NCBI RefSeq assembly: GCF_016909185.1
Contig: NZ_JAFBFH010000019.1
Span: 19,886-83,885 of the forward strand
DNA: 64,000 bases
From: Siminovitchia thermophila
Lineage (GTDB): Bacteria; Bacillota; Bacilli; Bacillales; Bacillaceae_C
Direction: 5' to 3'
Part shown: positions 26,802-36,375 of the stretch, one piece after another
Layout: the number at the start of each line of letters is the position of its first letter
Position numbering within the stretch: position 1 is the first letter of the stretch
The notes under the pieces: generated by a model
What the model saw: only the letters and a program-made list of their open reading frames with translations
Database searches by the model: none
What the model was told of the DNA's origin: nothing
Position numbers and translations under genes: made by a program

Positions 26802-27738
26802 AGACTTAAAAGTCCACTTTCCCATTCGTGGAGGCATTTTAAATCGTAAAATTGGTGAGATCAAAGCTGTAGACGGGGTTTCCTTTTCAATTGAAGAAGG
26901 CAAGACTTACGGGCTTGTAGGGGAATCAGGTTCAGGAAAAACCACATTAGGCCGAGCGATTATTGGTTTAAACCATGTGACTGACGGAAAAATCCGATTT
27001 TCGAGTGTCGATTTAACAAATGTAAAGTCAAACAGAAAAGAGATTCGAAAAGAGATTCAGATGGTTTTTCAAGATCCTTACTCTTCATTAAACCCCAAAA
27101 AAAGAGTACTGGATATTGTTGCAGAACCGCTGCGCAACTTCGAAATATTATCAAAAACAGAAGAAAGAAAAAAAGTGCAAGAATTACTGGAACAAGTTGG
27201 TTTAACGGCGGAAAATATGTATAAATATCCACATCAATTTTCAGGAGGACAGCGCCAGCGAATTGGCATTGCCCGAGCAATCGCGTTAAAGCCGAAATTA
27301 ATTATAGCGGATGAGCCGGTATCTGCTCTTGATGTATCGGTTCAAGCTCAAGTTTTAAATTTCCTAAAGGATATCCAAAAGGATTTACATTTGACATATC
27401 TTTTTATTAGCCATGATTTAGGTATTGTCAAACATATGTGTGATCAAATCGGCATCATGTACAAAGGAAGGTTTGTCGAGCAAGGTTCTAGAGATGATAT
27501 TTTTCATAATCCGCAACATATCTATACGAAACGCCTTATTGCCGCAATTCCGGATATTGACCCTTCCAATCGAGAAAAACAGCAGAAATGGCGGGATAAA
27601 GTAGAGAAAGAATATAACAGACATTATGACGATTATTTTGATCATGAAGGGATGGCTTACGGCTTACGGAGTATATCCAATACACATTTAGTCGCGTTGC
27701 CAGAGAAAGGTGATAACAATGTGGAAATTTATTGTTAG
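26782..27738 (+). CDS. Oligopeptide/dipeptide ABC transporter ATP-binding protein (OppF/AppF/DppF type)
   Basis: A 318-residue ATPase: Walker A GESGSGKTTLGRAI (about 48), FQDPYSSLNPKKR, signature FSGGQRQRIGIARAIA (about 154), Walker B LIIADEPVSALD, H-loop ISHDLGIV. It is the partner of the preceding ATPase. GGAGG precedes the ATG, and the 3' end overlaps the permease start by 20 nt. Confidence 0.92.
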   Translation: MALLEVEDLKVHFPIRGGILNRKIGEIKAVDGVSFSIEEGKTYGLVGESGSGKTTLGRAIIGLNHVTDGKIRFSSVDLTNVKSNRKEIRKEIQMVFQDPYSSLNPKKRVLDIVAEPLRNFEILSKTEERKKVQELLEQVGLTAENMYKYPHQFSGGQRQRIGIARAIALKPKLIIADEPVSALDVSVQAQVLNFLKDIQKDLHLTYLFISHDLGIVKHMCDQIGIMYKGRFVEQGSRDDIFHNPQHIYTKRLIAAIPDIDPSNREKQQKWRDKVEKEYNRHYDDYFDHEGMAYGLRSISNTHLVALPEKGDNNVEIYC

Positions 27739-28681
27739 ACGACTGTTGATTACCATGCCGCAAATCATTTTGTTGAGTGTATTGGTCTTTATTATGGCGC
27801 AAATGATGCCTGGAGATGCCTTATCAGGTTTAATCGATCCGAATATTGATCCGGCTGCGATCGAAGAACAACGGGAAAAATTAGGGCTTAATAATCCTTG
27901 GTATGTGCAATATGCTGATTGGGTTACCTCAGCTTTGCAAGGAGATTTAGGGCAATCTTTCCGTTTTAAAATGCCGGTTGAAGAACTGATTGGCGAGCGG
28001 CTTGTTAATACATTTTGGCTTTCTTTGGTAACGTTAATTTTCACTTATATGATAGCGCTTCCTCTTGGTATTATAAGCGGTCGTTATCATGATACTTTAC
28101 GTGATCAATTAATCTCCGGGTATACGTATATCGGGTTTGCGACACCGTTGTTTATTTTCGCGCTTGTCATGTTGTGGGTTTTTGGCTATACACTTGGCTG
28201 GTTTCCTACAGGGGGGAGCGTTACACCGGGGTTAGAACCCGGGTCATTCGCCTATATTATGAGCAAGTTTAACCATATGCTGTTGCCAGCTTTGTCAATG
28301 GCGCTCATTACTACTGTAAGTACAGTCCAATATTTGCGAAGTGAAATTATTGATACGAAGCAAAAAGACTTCGTCATCACGGCGCGAGCAAAAGGCGCTT
28401 CGGAGTCCCGGGTTTATAACAAGCATATTTTGCGAAATTCTATTCTGCCGATAGCAGCATTTTTAGGCTTTGAGATTACTGGCTTAATTGGCGGAACCAT
28501 TTTTATTGAGACGATTTACAGTTATCCGGGAATGGGACTCTTATTTATGGAATCTATCTTACAACGCGACTATAGTGTGGTAACATCTGTTGTCTTATTA
28601 TTAGGCATTGCTTCTATTTTAGGGGCGTTACTATCAGATATTATTTTAAGTTTAGTCGACCCCAGAATACGGATCAAGTAA
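27719..28681 (+). CDS. Oligopeptide ABC transporter permease (OppB/AppB type)
   Basis: A 320-residue permease with about six membrane segments, N-terminal MWKFIVRRLLITMPQIILL and the cytoplasmic loop TARAKGASESRVYNKHILRNSILP (near 220), followed by GGTIFIETIYSYPGMG, all typical of the OppB half. I start at ATG 27719 with GAAAGG upstream; a GTG 9 nt earlier is possible. Confidence 0.91.
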   Translation: MWKFIVRRLLITMPQIILLSVLVFIMAQMMPGDALSGLIDPNIDPAAIEEQREKLGLNNPWYVQYADWVTSALQGDLGQSFRFKMPVEELIGERLVNTFWLSLVTLIFTYMIALPLGIISGRYHDTLRDQLISGYTYIGFATPLFIFALVMLWVFGYTLGWFPTGGSVTPGLEPGSFAYIMSKFNHMLLPALSMALITTVSTVQYLRSEIIDTKQKDFVITARAKGASESRVYNKHILRNSILPIAAFLGFEITGLIGGTIFIETIYSYPGMGLLFMESILQRDYSVVTSVVLLLGIASILGALLSDIILSLVDPRIRIK

Positions 28682-28713
28682 GTTTATTCTGATAGGCATG
28701 GAGGTGATACCTG

Positions 28714-29616
28714 TTGGAACAAGTAAATGTTGAAACGATGAATACAGGGACGGAACAAGCTCCTGATATGTTGCAAATTATTTGGCGAGAAATCGTCCGC
28801 GATAAAATCGCACTTTTTTCACTACTATTTCTTGTGATCATTACAGCATTTGTCTATGGTATTTCTTTATTTTTAAATCAAGCAGAAATTGTTAAAGTTG
28901 ATTTATTTGCCATTAACGAGCCTCCGTCTTCCGAATATTGGCTCGGAACCGATTATGGCGGGCGGGATATTTTTGGCCAGCTTATTATCGGAACACGCAA
29001 CTCTTTATCCATCGCTTTACTAGTTACATTAATGACAGGAATGATTGGCATTATTTACGGATTGGTTTCCGGCTATTACGGTGGAACAATCGACAATATC
29101 ATGATGCGAATTGTTGATTTCTTCTTAATCTTACCTTTTTTAATGATTGTTATTGTATTTGTAGCGATTGTGCCCAAATACAGCATATGGTCATTTTCTT
29201 TCATTATGACAGCCTTTTTATGGATGGGAAAAGCTCGTCTAATCCGTTCAAAAGCATTGCAAGAAAGAGAGTTGGACTATGCCCAAGCTTCCAAAACATT
29301 AGGTACACCAGATTGGAAGATTATGTTTACGCAAATACTGCCTAACTTAAGTTCCATTATTATTGTCACCATGACATTAAACTTAGCTGCCAATATCGGT
29401 TTGGAATCCGGGCTATCCTTTTTAGGATTTGGGTTTCCTGAATCGACTCCAAGCTTGGGGACATTGTTGGGATATGCGCGCAATCCGCAAACATTGGAGC
29501 TCAGATGGTGGGTTTGGCTGCCGGCTGCGGCAATGATTTTTCTACTAATGTTGGCTGTTCGCAATGTTGGAGAAGCTTTAAAGCGCGCGACGGATGCCAG
29601 ACAACGCAGGGGGTGA
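28714..29616 (+). CDS. Oligopeptide ABC transporter permease (OppC/AppC type)
   Basis: A 300-residue permease with the N-terminal OppC-type segment (WREIVRDKIALFSLLFLV), the marker WLGTDYGGRDIFGQLIIGTRNSL (about 76-98) and the EAA loop YAQASKTLGTPDWKIMFTQILPN (about 188-210). TTG start after GGAGGTGAT. It pairs with the OppB-type protein to form the channel. Confidence 0.91.
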   Translation: MEQVNVETMNTGTEQAPDMLQIIWREIVRDKIALFSLLFLVIITAFVYGISLFLNQAEIVKVDLFAINEPPSSEYWLGTDYGGRDIFGQLIIGTRNSLSIALLVTLMTGMIGIIYGLVSGYYGGTIDNIMMRIVDFFLILPFLMIVIVFVAIVPKYSIWSFSFIMTAFLWMGKARLIRSKALQERELDYAQASKTLGTPDWKIMFTQILPNLSSIIIVTMTLNLAANIGLESGLSFLGFGFPESTPSLGTLLGYARNPQTLELRWWVWLPAAAMIFLLMLAVRNVGEALKRATDARQRRG

Positions 29617-29712
29617 TAAATAAACACGGCATTTTTTAAGCTACTTACATCATATAATGATGGTAAGGATGAAGTCACCATGGCAGAAATGAAAAAAGGG
29701 GAGGTTCATTGA

Positions 29713-31533
29713 ATGAGCAGTAAAAGAAAATGGCGCCGCATGCTATATGCATGTACGCTTGGGCTGCTGCTTGCTTTGGCGGCATGCAGCGGTAAAAAGG
29801 ACAGTATGGCAGATGAGTCTGGTGATAAGAAGACAGAAAAAGAGAGTAAACAGGTATATTCCATTGATGATTTTAAACTGGAGAAGACAAACAAAGGAAA
29901 AGCCATAGATGGTGGGCATTTTAAATACGGCATCGTTTATGATACACCTTTTGAGGGAATCTTAAATTATAATTTTTCCTCAGGGGTACCTGATGGAGAG
30001 ATTATTGATTGGTTTTATGGTGGGTTACTAAATGCTGATAAAAATCATAATATAACGCAAGATGGCGCCGCAACATTTGAAGTAGATGAAAGTGGCAGAG
30101 TGTTTACCTTTAAGATTCGGGATAATGTCAATTGGCATGATGGCAAACCGGTAACCGCCGAGGATTGGGCATTTGCTCATGAAGTGATTGGACATCCTGA
30201 TTACACGGGGGTCCGGTATAATGATGATTTTATTAATATTGAAGGAATGGAAGAGTATCATAGCGGGAAAGCCGACTCTATTTCAGGGATTGAAGTGCTT
30301 GATGACAAAACTTTAAGAATAACGTATAAAAAAGCATCCCCTTCTTTATTAAGTGGCGGTGTTTGGAGTCGGCCTTTAGCGAAGCATATCTTTAAAGATA
30401 TTCCGGTAGCCAAAATGGAGGAATCCGACGCGGTGCGGAAAAATCCGATTGGCTTCGGCCCGTTTAAAATAGAAAGCATTACCCCGGGAGAAGCTGTAGT
30501 GATGACAAAAAACGAAGATTATTGGGAGGGAGAACCAAAATTAGATAAGGTGACGCTTAAAATCATTAACCCTAAAACGGTCGTCCAAGCATTAAAAACA
30601 GGTGAAGTGGATACAGTTGATAGTTTTCCAGCCGATCAATACCCGGATAATGCGCAGATGTCTAATGTTGAATTTTTAGGCAATATCGAAATGTCTTACA
30701 CTTATATTGGTTTTAAATTAGGAACATGGGATAAAGAAAAGAAAGAAGTAAAGCCTGACCCAAAGAAGAAAATGGCCGATGTGAATTTGCGTAAAGCGAT
30801 GTGGCACGCAATTGATAACGACGCAGTAGGGAAACAGTTTTATCACGGGTTACGCTGGAGAGCGAACACCTTAATCCCACCATCACATCCAACTTTTCAT
30901 GATAAAGATAACCCGGGATTAACATATGACCCGGAAAAAGCAAAGAAAATCTTGGATGAGGCCGGTTATAAGGATGTCGATGGGGATGGCATGCGCGAAG
31001 ATCCGCAAGGAAAAGAACTGGTGATTAACTTTGCGTCCATGTCTGGTGGAGATGTGGCTGAACCGCTTGCTAATTTCTATATTCAAGCTTGGAAAAACGT
31101 TGGCTTACATGTTCAATTGTTAGACGGTCGTTTGCACGAATTTAACTCCTTTTATGATCGAGTCGGAAACACGGGAGAAGATGATCCGGCGATTGATATC
31201 TACATGGCGGCATGGAGTGTAGCAACAGATGTCAATCCTGCTGGTACCTATGGCCGCAAAGCATTGTTTAACTTTCCACGTTATGCAAGTGAAGAAAATG
31301 ATAGGTTGTTAGATGAAGGAGCATCCGAAAAAGCGATGGATCAGGAGTATCGTCAGGAAGTGTATAAAGAATGGCAACAGTTAATGGTAGATGAAGTTCC
31401 CGTTATCCCAACGCTTTATCGCGCTGAAATCACGCCTGTTAATAATCGCGTGTTAAACTATACCGTAGAGTATTATGGCTTAGACCGGCATGAAATTGCG
31501 GTAACCCAGGAAGAACCAATCAAAGAAAAATAA
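29713..31533 (+). CDS. Oligopeptide ABC transporter substrate-binding lipoprotein (OppA/AppA type)
   Basis: A 606-residue SBP_bac_5 family lipoprotein. The signal peptide ends in lipobox LALAACSG (Cys25). The fold markers are FTFKIRDNVNWHDGKPVTAEDWAFAHEV (about 130-160) and NPIGFGPFKIESITPGEAVVMTKNEDYW. Length fits peptide-binding rather than metal-binding members. It is last in the operon, unlike B. subtilis appDFABC, where the binding protein is third. A terminator follows. Substrate preference cannot be read from the sequence. Confidence 0.92.
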   Translation: MSSKRKWRRMLYACTLGLLLALAACSGKKDSMADESGDKKTEKESKQVYSIDDFKLEKTNKGKAIDGGHFKYGIVYDTPFEGILNYNFSSGVPDGEIIDWFYGGLLNADKNHNITQDGAATFEVDESGRVFTFKIRDNVNWHDGKPVTAEDWAFAHEVIGHPDYTGVRYNDDFINIEGMEEYHSGKADSISGIEVLDDKTLRITYKKASPSLLSGGVWSRPLAKHIFKDIPVAKMEESDAVRKNPIGFGPFKIESITPGEAVVMTKNEDYWEGEPKLDKVTLKIINPKTVVQALKTGEVDTVDSFPADQYPDNAQMSNVEFLGNIEMSYTYIGFKLGTWDKEKKEVKPDPKKKMADVNLRKAMWHAIDNDAVGKQFYHGLRWRANTLIPPSHPTFHDKDNPGLTYDPEKAKKILDEAGYKDVDGDGMREDPQGKELVINFASMSGGDVAEPLANFYIQAWKNVGLHVQLLDGRLHEFNSFYDRVGNTGEDDPAIDIYMAAWSVATDVNPAGTYGRKALFNFPRYASEENDRLLDEGASEKAMDQEYRQEVYKEWQQLMVDEVPVIPTLYRAEITPVNNRVLNYTVEYYGLDRHEIAVTQEEPIKEK

Positions 31534-31570
31534 TAGCTGTTACACGGCTGTTTTGCATGAATAAAATGTG

Positions 31571-31622
31571 TTAAACGGCTTGATCCCTGTATTCTAGAGG
31601 GCATTAAGCCGTTTAATCTTTT
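31571..31622 (+). terminator. Terminator of the peptide ABC operon
   Basis: AAACGGCTT...AAGCCGTTT with an inner CCCT/AGGG stem, then TAATCTTTTTT. A related hairpin occurs at 38655-38699. Confidence 0.82.
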
Positions 31623-31923
31623 TTGATCGCCGATACGTAAAGGTTTGTCAAATAAAGTGTGTAAGTCCTCTTTATTCAAGGCAGACTGGCGGTGCTCTTT
31701 TCCATTTTTGTTGTATGCATCACTTCTGGAAATCAGTGTTATGATCAGTTTTTTGTCAACCCATTCAAAAAGCTTTTGCTTCAAGAATAATTCTATGATA
31801 TCGAGTAATGTATTTTCTGCTGTTGAAAAGGGGCTTCCTTTTTTCTAAACGAAGGTCCTTTTGTATGGTGTACTCGTTATTTCGGATTGGTCTTAACATT
31901 TCGGAAATGTTTGTGGTTAGAAT
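31623..31923. other. Intergenic stretch with no supported gene
   Basis: Short minus-strand frames (31473-31784, 31765-31962) have no ribosome-binding sites and no recognised motif. I see nothing definite. Confidence 0.4.
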
Positions 31924-31957
31924 GTCCAGAAAATCAGGTGTTACTGACTTTCTGGAC
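31924..31957 (-). repeat. Hairpin overlapping the ytkD stop codon
   Basis: GTCCAGAAAATCAG and CTGACTTTCTGGAC form a 14-bp stem with one mismatch; the ytkD stop lies in its loop. There is no strong T run on the minus strand, so it is a stability or weak termination element. Confidence 0.55.
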
Positions 31958-32417
31958 AGCATCTTTTCAATGCTTCTTCTACGACTCGGTCTTTCATGAT
32001 AAAACTGAATTCCTCACCATGTACTTTCGCAAGCAAATCGCCCTGGACGAAAACGGGGCCTTTTGTTTCATGATAATGATTCTTTTTTTCCAGTTTGAGT
32101 ATGTTTGCCAAAACAATCGCTTTGACAAATGATGCGCCAGTTTTTTCTTCCACCAAATATTCTCCGACATATGCTTGGATGTTCGCAACAGCCCCGGTTT
32201 CTTCATAGATCTCCCTGATGGCTGCATCTTCAACGGATTCCCCCTTTTCCAATTTACCGCCGGGGAATTCCAAACCTCTTGCGGGATGGTTTGTTAACAG
32301 CCATTCATCTCGGTATCGGCAAATCGCCAAAACATGGCCTGAACTTTGTTGAAAGGCGTTTTTTTGAAAAGCGAGCGTTACACGCTTTCCTTTTTGATCA
32401 AAAAACTGTATGCTCAT
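31941..32417 (-). CDS. ytkD: Nudix hydrolase YtkD (8-oxo-dGTPase / RNA pyrophosphohydrolase type)
   Basis: A 158-residue Nudix protein with the box GGKLEKGESVEDAAIREIYEETGA (residues about 53-76), intact in all catalytic Glu residues. B. subtilis YtkD cleaves 8-oxo-dGTP and related nucleotides and protects against oxidative mutation. The length and flanking genes (dps lies further right) fit. The ATG at 32417 is the only family-like start. It is probably monocistronic. Confidence 0.88.
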   Translation of the reverse strand: MSIQFFDQKGKRVTLAFQKNAFQQSSGHVLAICRYRDEWLLTNHPARGLEFPGGKLEKGESVEDAAIREIYEETGAVANIQAYVGEYLVEEKTGASFVKAIVLANILKLEKKNHYHETKGPVFVQGDLLAKVHGEEFSFIMKDRVVEEALKRCCPESQ

Positions 32418-32473
32418 GTGAGATCATCCTTTAATTGGTTATCGAACCAATTATAAAGAAAAGGAGTCACATG

Positions 32474-32803
32474 TCAATCACTTTTAAACCCGTCCAAAAT
32501 GCCAAGGCTTTTGACATGTTGCTTTGCTTCGGCATCTCCCAGTTCGTAAATCATCGTAAAAATTTTGTGCAGACTTTCATCATGGGCATCATTAGTCGGG
32601 TCGTGAGAATACTCAACAAATGGAACATGCGTGCGAAGGAAATCACCTATGCTGTTATCCTGCATCATATCAAATACTGCGCGCATCTCTGTTATTTCTT
32701 CATCGGTGGCTTCAATTTTAAATTCCCATGGGGACGCGTTCGGAACCCTCATAATTTCGCCGGCTCCAACGGAGATATAGTAAGTTTTCTTTTCCTCGTT
32801 CAC
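32474..32803 (-). CDS. Conserved Bacillaceae protein of unknown function
   Basis: A 109-residue soluble protein starting VNEEKKTYYISVGAGEIMRVPN and ending KQHVKSLGILDGFKSD. It has no membrane segment. His residues in THVPFVEYSHDPTNDAHDESLHKIF are suggestive of metal binding but this is unproven. I recall similar proteins in Bacillus and Geobacillus annotated only as hypothetical or 'hydrolase'. I start at GTG 32803 because AAGGAG lies 7 nt upstream; the ATG 33 nt earlier lacks such a site. It is divergent from the following small gene. Confidence 0.65.
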   Translation of the reverse strand: MNEEKKTYYISVGAGEIMRVPNASPWEFKIEATDEEITEMRAVFDMMQDNSIGDFLRTHVPFVEYSHDPTNDAHDESLHKIFTMIYELGDAEAKQHVKSLGILDGFKSD

Positions 32804-32957
32804 TGTTATGACTCCTTCAACCAATTGTTTATGCATATTTTGCCTTGCACAATCTTATTTTATTCTTAATAATGGGATTAATAGTGACTCTGATTTATTA
32901 CTTCAATTATGGGTATATATAAAAGGAGCAGCGTATTCTGAAAGGGGGTTGATCAAA

Positions 32958-33212
32958 ATGAAACTGATTGATGAGTTATTTGAATTATACCGGGATAAAT
33001 TAACCGGAGAGGAAGAAGATTTAGACATGATTACTTTTGCCGTTTTGGAAGGGTATGATCACGAAGATCTGTTGGAAATTGTAAAAGAAATGGACGAATA
33101 TGAGTTGCAATATTTTATCAGGCTGTACTTGCTTGAAACACTAAAAGGTAAATTCGCCCAATTGGAAGGAAAGAAAGAAGATTCTTCATCTTATTATAGA
33201 CCATTGCATTAA
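32958..33212 (+). CDS. Small acidic protein, DUF6154-like
   Basis: An 84-residue, strongly acidic helical protein: MKLIDELFELYRDKLTGEEED. It resembles short Bacillus proteins that I recall as DUF6154 (function unknown). The ATG follows AAAGGGGG, and an upstream extension of the frame is not family-like. A terminator follows at 33239. Confidence 0.65.
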   Translation: MKLIDELFELYRDKLTGEEEDLDMITFAVLEGYDHEDLLEIVKEMDEYELQYFIRLYLLETLKGKFAQLEGKKEDSSSYYRPLH

Positions 33213-33238
33213 TACATACATTTTCAAAGAAACAAATT

Positions 33239-33270
33239 GGCGCATGCTACGTTAGCTATGCGCCTTTATT
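33239..33270 (+). terminator. Rho-independent terminator
   Basis: GGCGCAT...ATGCGCC followed by TTTATT, after the DUF6154-like gene. Confidence 0.75.
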
Positions 33271-33564
33271 CGTTTGAGAAGAAGTCCTTTTCAGCTGCTT
33301 GCAAATAGTAAGGTAAGGTGCTCAACTAGTGTGTCTTGCTATTTCTAACGATGCTTGAAATTTTCAGGTTAGAGTCAGGGATTGCTTGAGCGCCTACTTT
33401 CACCCAGACATCCCTTGGGAGCACCGAGAATCCCTATTCAATCCCTCAACCACGCGTCCATCGTCACACTTGCAGCATTTGGCATCCATCCCCTCTTGTT
33501 GATTGAAAAAAATGATATATGAAGAACTTGCCTTCCCCAAAAATGCCTTATTTATCCATATAGA
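33271..33564. other. Intergenic stretch after the DUF6154-like gene, no gene seen
   Basis: No gene, RNA or clear repeat is recognised; the convergent natB-like gene ends at its right edge. Confidence 0.4.
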
Positions 33565-34728
33565 TTATTTCCCCAGCATGAGACGATGATTATGAAACAT
33601 TTTCAGGGCAATCGGAAATAGTAAGCCGATGATAACAACATAACATCCCACAGCGATCAAAAATGCCGCAACGGTCAATTGGCCGGTAAATGCATCGCGG
33701 ACAAATATAAACAGATTCATGAACGGGATGGAATATAAAGCAAGATTTAACGATTCGTTTGTAAAGAACATGAACAGCATTGGAAGCGTCATCAGACCCA
33801 TAACCGGCGTAATATAATATCCGGCTTCCTTTACCGATTTGGCCAGCATACTTAAAATCATTTCAACCTCCGCCATGAAAATGGAGAACAGAACGATGAT
33901 GACAACGCTCATGGAAACAAATAACAGTGGATGCTCCAGCGCGCCCAGCCCTTTTTTAAGTTCCGTTGTAAAATTCATGAGTAGGCTGAGCAGCCCAATG
34001 CACAGCAAGCCCGTAAAAATGCCCAGGAGTGATATAGTCAGCCATTTTGCCAATAAAATTTTTATCGGTTTTACAGGCGTTATGAGCAATGCTTCAATTG
34101 TTTTCTTTTCCTTTTCTCCCGCAAACAGCTCGGTGGCGGATGGATAAGAACCGTTTGCGATCGCTATCGGAATGAGTAAAGGAATCAAAATGGTCAACAT
34201 AAATGAGGCGATCGCATCATCTTCATCTTTCGTTGTCTTCGTTTTTATTTGAAAGACTTCAAGCACAGACGGATCCAGTTGCTGTTCTTTCAAACGAAGT
34301 TGAACGGTCTCATTTTGCCAGTTGGAAAAAACGGTCTGTACAAGACTGAAGGCGTTTGATGACTCCTGGCTCCCGGGATCAAAGTAAATATGTACAGGGA
34401 TTTTCTCTTGCTTTTTTAGCTTTTCGTTCCAAGCGAAATCGATCGAAATCCCGATCTGGGCCTCTTTCTCTTCAACCGCTTTTTGCACATCTGCATATTC
34501 CTTGATTGTCGCATCAGGCAAATACGTTTCTAACTGATCGATGAATTCTCGGTCCGCTGCTTTCTCAACACCGACTTGGAAGCTTTTATCACTGTGGGAG
34601 GTCAAGATTTTATCATAAAAGATCGTTAATGCCATCATCATCAATAAGGGCAGCAAAACAAGCAGAGTAATGCTCCTTTTATCGCGAAGTACATCTTTCA
34701 TCTCTTTTAAAAATATCGTTTTAAACAT
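33565..34728 (-). CDS. natB: ABC-2 type exporter permease, NatB-like
   Basis: A 387-residue ABC-2 permease. One N-terminal membrane segment (LLVLLPLLMMMALTIFY) precedes a long extracytoplasmic domain (about 45-170). Five further segments follow, with the conserved loop FAGEKEKKTIEALLITPVKPIKILLAKWL. It matches NatB of the B. subtilis Na+-extruding NatAB system in length and layout. The ATG at 34728 overlaps natA by 8 nt and follows GGGGTGAT. Sodium export is inferred from homology and from the adjacent NatRK-like pair. Confidence 0.85.
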   Translation of the reverse strand: MFKTIFLKEMKDVLRDKRSITLLVLLPLLMMMALTIFYDKILTSHSDKSFQVGVEKAADREFIDQLETYLPDATIKEYADVQKAVEEKEAQIGISIDFAWNEKLKKQEKIPVHIYFDPGSQESSNAFSLVQTVFSNWQNETVQLRLKEQQLDPSVLEVFQIKTKTTKDEDDAIASFMLTILIPLLIPIAIANGSYPSATELFAGEKEKKTIEALLITPVKPIKILLAKWLTISLLGIFTGLLCIGLLSLLMNFTTELKKGLGALEHPLLFVSMSVVIIVLFSIFMAEVEMILSMLAKSVKEAGYYITPVMGLMTLPMLFMFFTNESLNLALYSIPFMNLFIFVRDAFTGQLTVAAFLIAVGCYVVIIGLLFPIALKMFHNHRLMLGK

Positions 34729-35467
34729 ATAAATCACCCCTAACTACTTTTGAAGTGAATAAATAATTCAGATCCCTGCTGTTTTCTGCTTCATATAACT
34801 CTTCCAATCCACCTTCATATACAATCTGTCCTTTGTGCATCATAATAACATCCTCGCAAAGATGGGCGATTTCATCCATAATATGAGTAGAAAAAACAAT
34901 CGTTTTCCCCGCACTCTTAAACTGATAAATAAATTCACGAAAAATATTGGAAGAAGTAATATCCAGGCCCGTCGTTGGTTCATCAAATAAAATAATATCC
35001 GGATCATGAATTAGTGTGCGGGCAATCGCCACTTTTTGTTTCATGCCCTTTGAGAAGCCTTCCACTTTTCTATCCATATATTTGCGCATGCCAAAGCGTT
35101 TCGCCAGCGTCTCTATTCTGTTTTTAATATCATGTTGCGTCATGCCGTAAAGATTCCCAAAATACTCCAGATTTTCTTTGGCTGTCAAGCGGTTATACAA
35201 GCCGGTTTCCGATCCAAACAAAACACCGAGTCGGCGTCTCACTTTTTCTTTATGATGAAAGATATTTTCACCATCAATCGAGATGGTTCCTTCATCCGGT
35301 TCAATCAGCGTACAAAGCATGCGCAATAACGTTGTTTTTCCCGCGCCATTTTCCCCGATCAAACCTGTCACATGCCCTTTTCGTATTTGCAACGATACAT
35401 AATCAACCGCTTTTATCACTTGCTTTTTATCTTTAAATTGTTTTGAGACATGCGCTACTTGAATCAT
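34721..35467 (-). CDS. natA: ABC exporter ATP-binding protein, NatA-like
   Basis: A 248-residue ATPase: Walker A GENGAGKTTLLRML (about 37-50), Q-loop FGSETGLYNRLTAKENLEYF, signature FSKGMKQKVAIARTL (an SKGMKQ variant usual in this subfamily), Walker B IILFDEPTTGLD, H-loop STHIMDE. It partners NatB. I choose ATG 35467 with GGAG 10 nt upstream; a GTG 6 nt earlier is possible. It is divergent from the NatR-like gene. Confidence 0.87.
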   Translation of the reverse strand: MIQVAHVSKQFKDKKQVIKAVDYVSLQIRKGHVTGLIGENGAGKTTLLRMLCTLIEPDEGTISIDGENIFHHKEKVRRRLGVLFGSETGLYNRLTAKENLEYFGNLYGMTQHDIKNRIETLAKRFGMRKYMDRKVEGFSKGMKQKVAIARTLIHDPDIILFDEPTTGLDITSSNIFREFIYQFKSAGKTIVFSTHIMDEIAHLCEDVIMMHKGQIVYEGGLEELYEAENSRDLNYLFTSKVVRGDLYV

Positions 35468-35667
35468 TTTCACTCATCTCCTTTTTGCACTCAATCTTAT
35501 TGTATATCGATAAGGAGACTCCGTCTGCCATCATGTCGCGAAGGGGGAGTTATATGTCGCAAAAAGAGCGAAGTATGGATTACTTGGCCTGTCCCTACAT
35601 GATTTTCCTGAATATTGCTGAGAATTGCTTTATAATAATACATAGATTTTTCAAAGGAGCTTTTCAG

Positions 35668-36366
35668 ATGCGGGTTGGAATCGTCGATGATAGATTCATT
35701 GATCTCGAAAAAATAAAGTTTATATTGGAGCCGATAGATGACGTTGAGATTGTCTTTGCCACAACCGATTCCGAAGAAGCCTACTTGGAAATTCAAAAAA
35801 ACAAGATCGACCTCTTAATAGCCGATATCGAAATGCCGGGCATTTCGGGATATGAACTGGCAGACTTTATCCAAATGCATGGACTGCTGATCACGGTCAT
35901 CTTTGTGACAGCCAAGAGCGGTTACGCCGTTCATGCTTTTGAACTGAATGTCCATGATTATATTTTGAAACCGTATAAAAAAGAGCGTCTGCTACAGGCA
36001 TTGGATAAATATCGGGAAAAGCAGCACTCCGGAAATCTTACGGGCAGGCTTGTCCTAAAGCAAAAAGGACGCATTGAATTGATTCCCAAAAAAGACATCA
36101 TCTTTGTTGAACGAACAGGACGCACCACAACAATCCATACCAGTAACGATACTTTTATCACATATATGACGATCACGGAGCTGGAGGGGAGTCTTAGGGA
36201 ACACCATTTTATCCGTTCCCACCGTTCCTTTATCATTAATCTTCATTATGTAAAAAGCTTTTCGGTTTATACAAAAAAATCATACAGTGTATCATTTGAA
36301 GGTACAAAAAACATCGCCATGTTAACGAAAGAAAAAATGGATTACTTGCAAAAGTATTATTTTTGA
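35668..36366 (+). CDS. natR: LytTR-family response regulator, NatR-like
   Basis: A 232-residue regulator. The receiver domain (1-118) has acidic residues DD at 7-8, phosphoacceptor Asp53 in LLIADIEMPG, Thr81/Lys83 in FVTAKSG and Lys101 in YILKPY. The LytTR DNA-binding domain (about 130-230) has IIFVERTGRTTTIHT and FIRSHRSFIINL. I use the ATG at 35668 after AAAGGAG; the longer frame overlaps the promoter region. It likely controls the divergent natAB genes, as NatR does in B. subtilis. Confidence 0.88.
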   Translation: MRVGIVDDRFIDLEKIKFILEPIDDVEIVFATTDSEEAYLEIQKNKIDLLIADIEMPGISGYELADFIQMHGLLITVIFVTAKSGYAVHAFELNVHDYILKPYKKERLLQALDKYREKQHSGNLTGRLVLKQKGRIELIPKKDIIFVERTGRTTTIHTSNDTFITYMTITELEGSLREHHFIRSHRSFIINLHYVKSFSVYTKKSYSVSFEGTKNIAMLTKEKMDYLQKYYF

Positions 36367-36375
36367 GGTGAAAAG

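Noticed and set aside
33271..33564. Possible small RNA in the stretch before natB
   Set aside because: No promoter-terminator pair could be identified beyond the terminator of the preceding gene.
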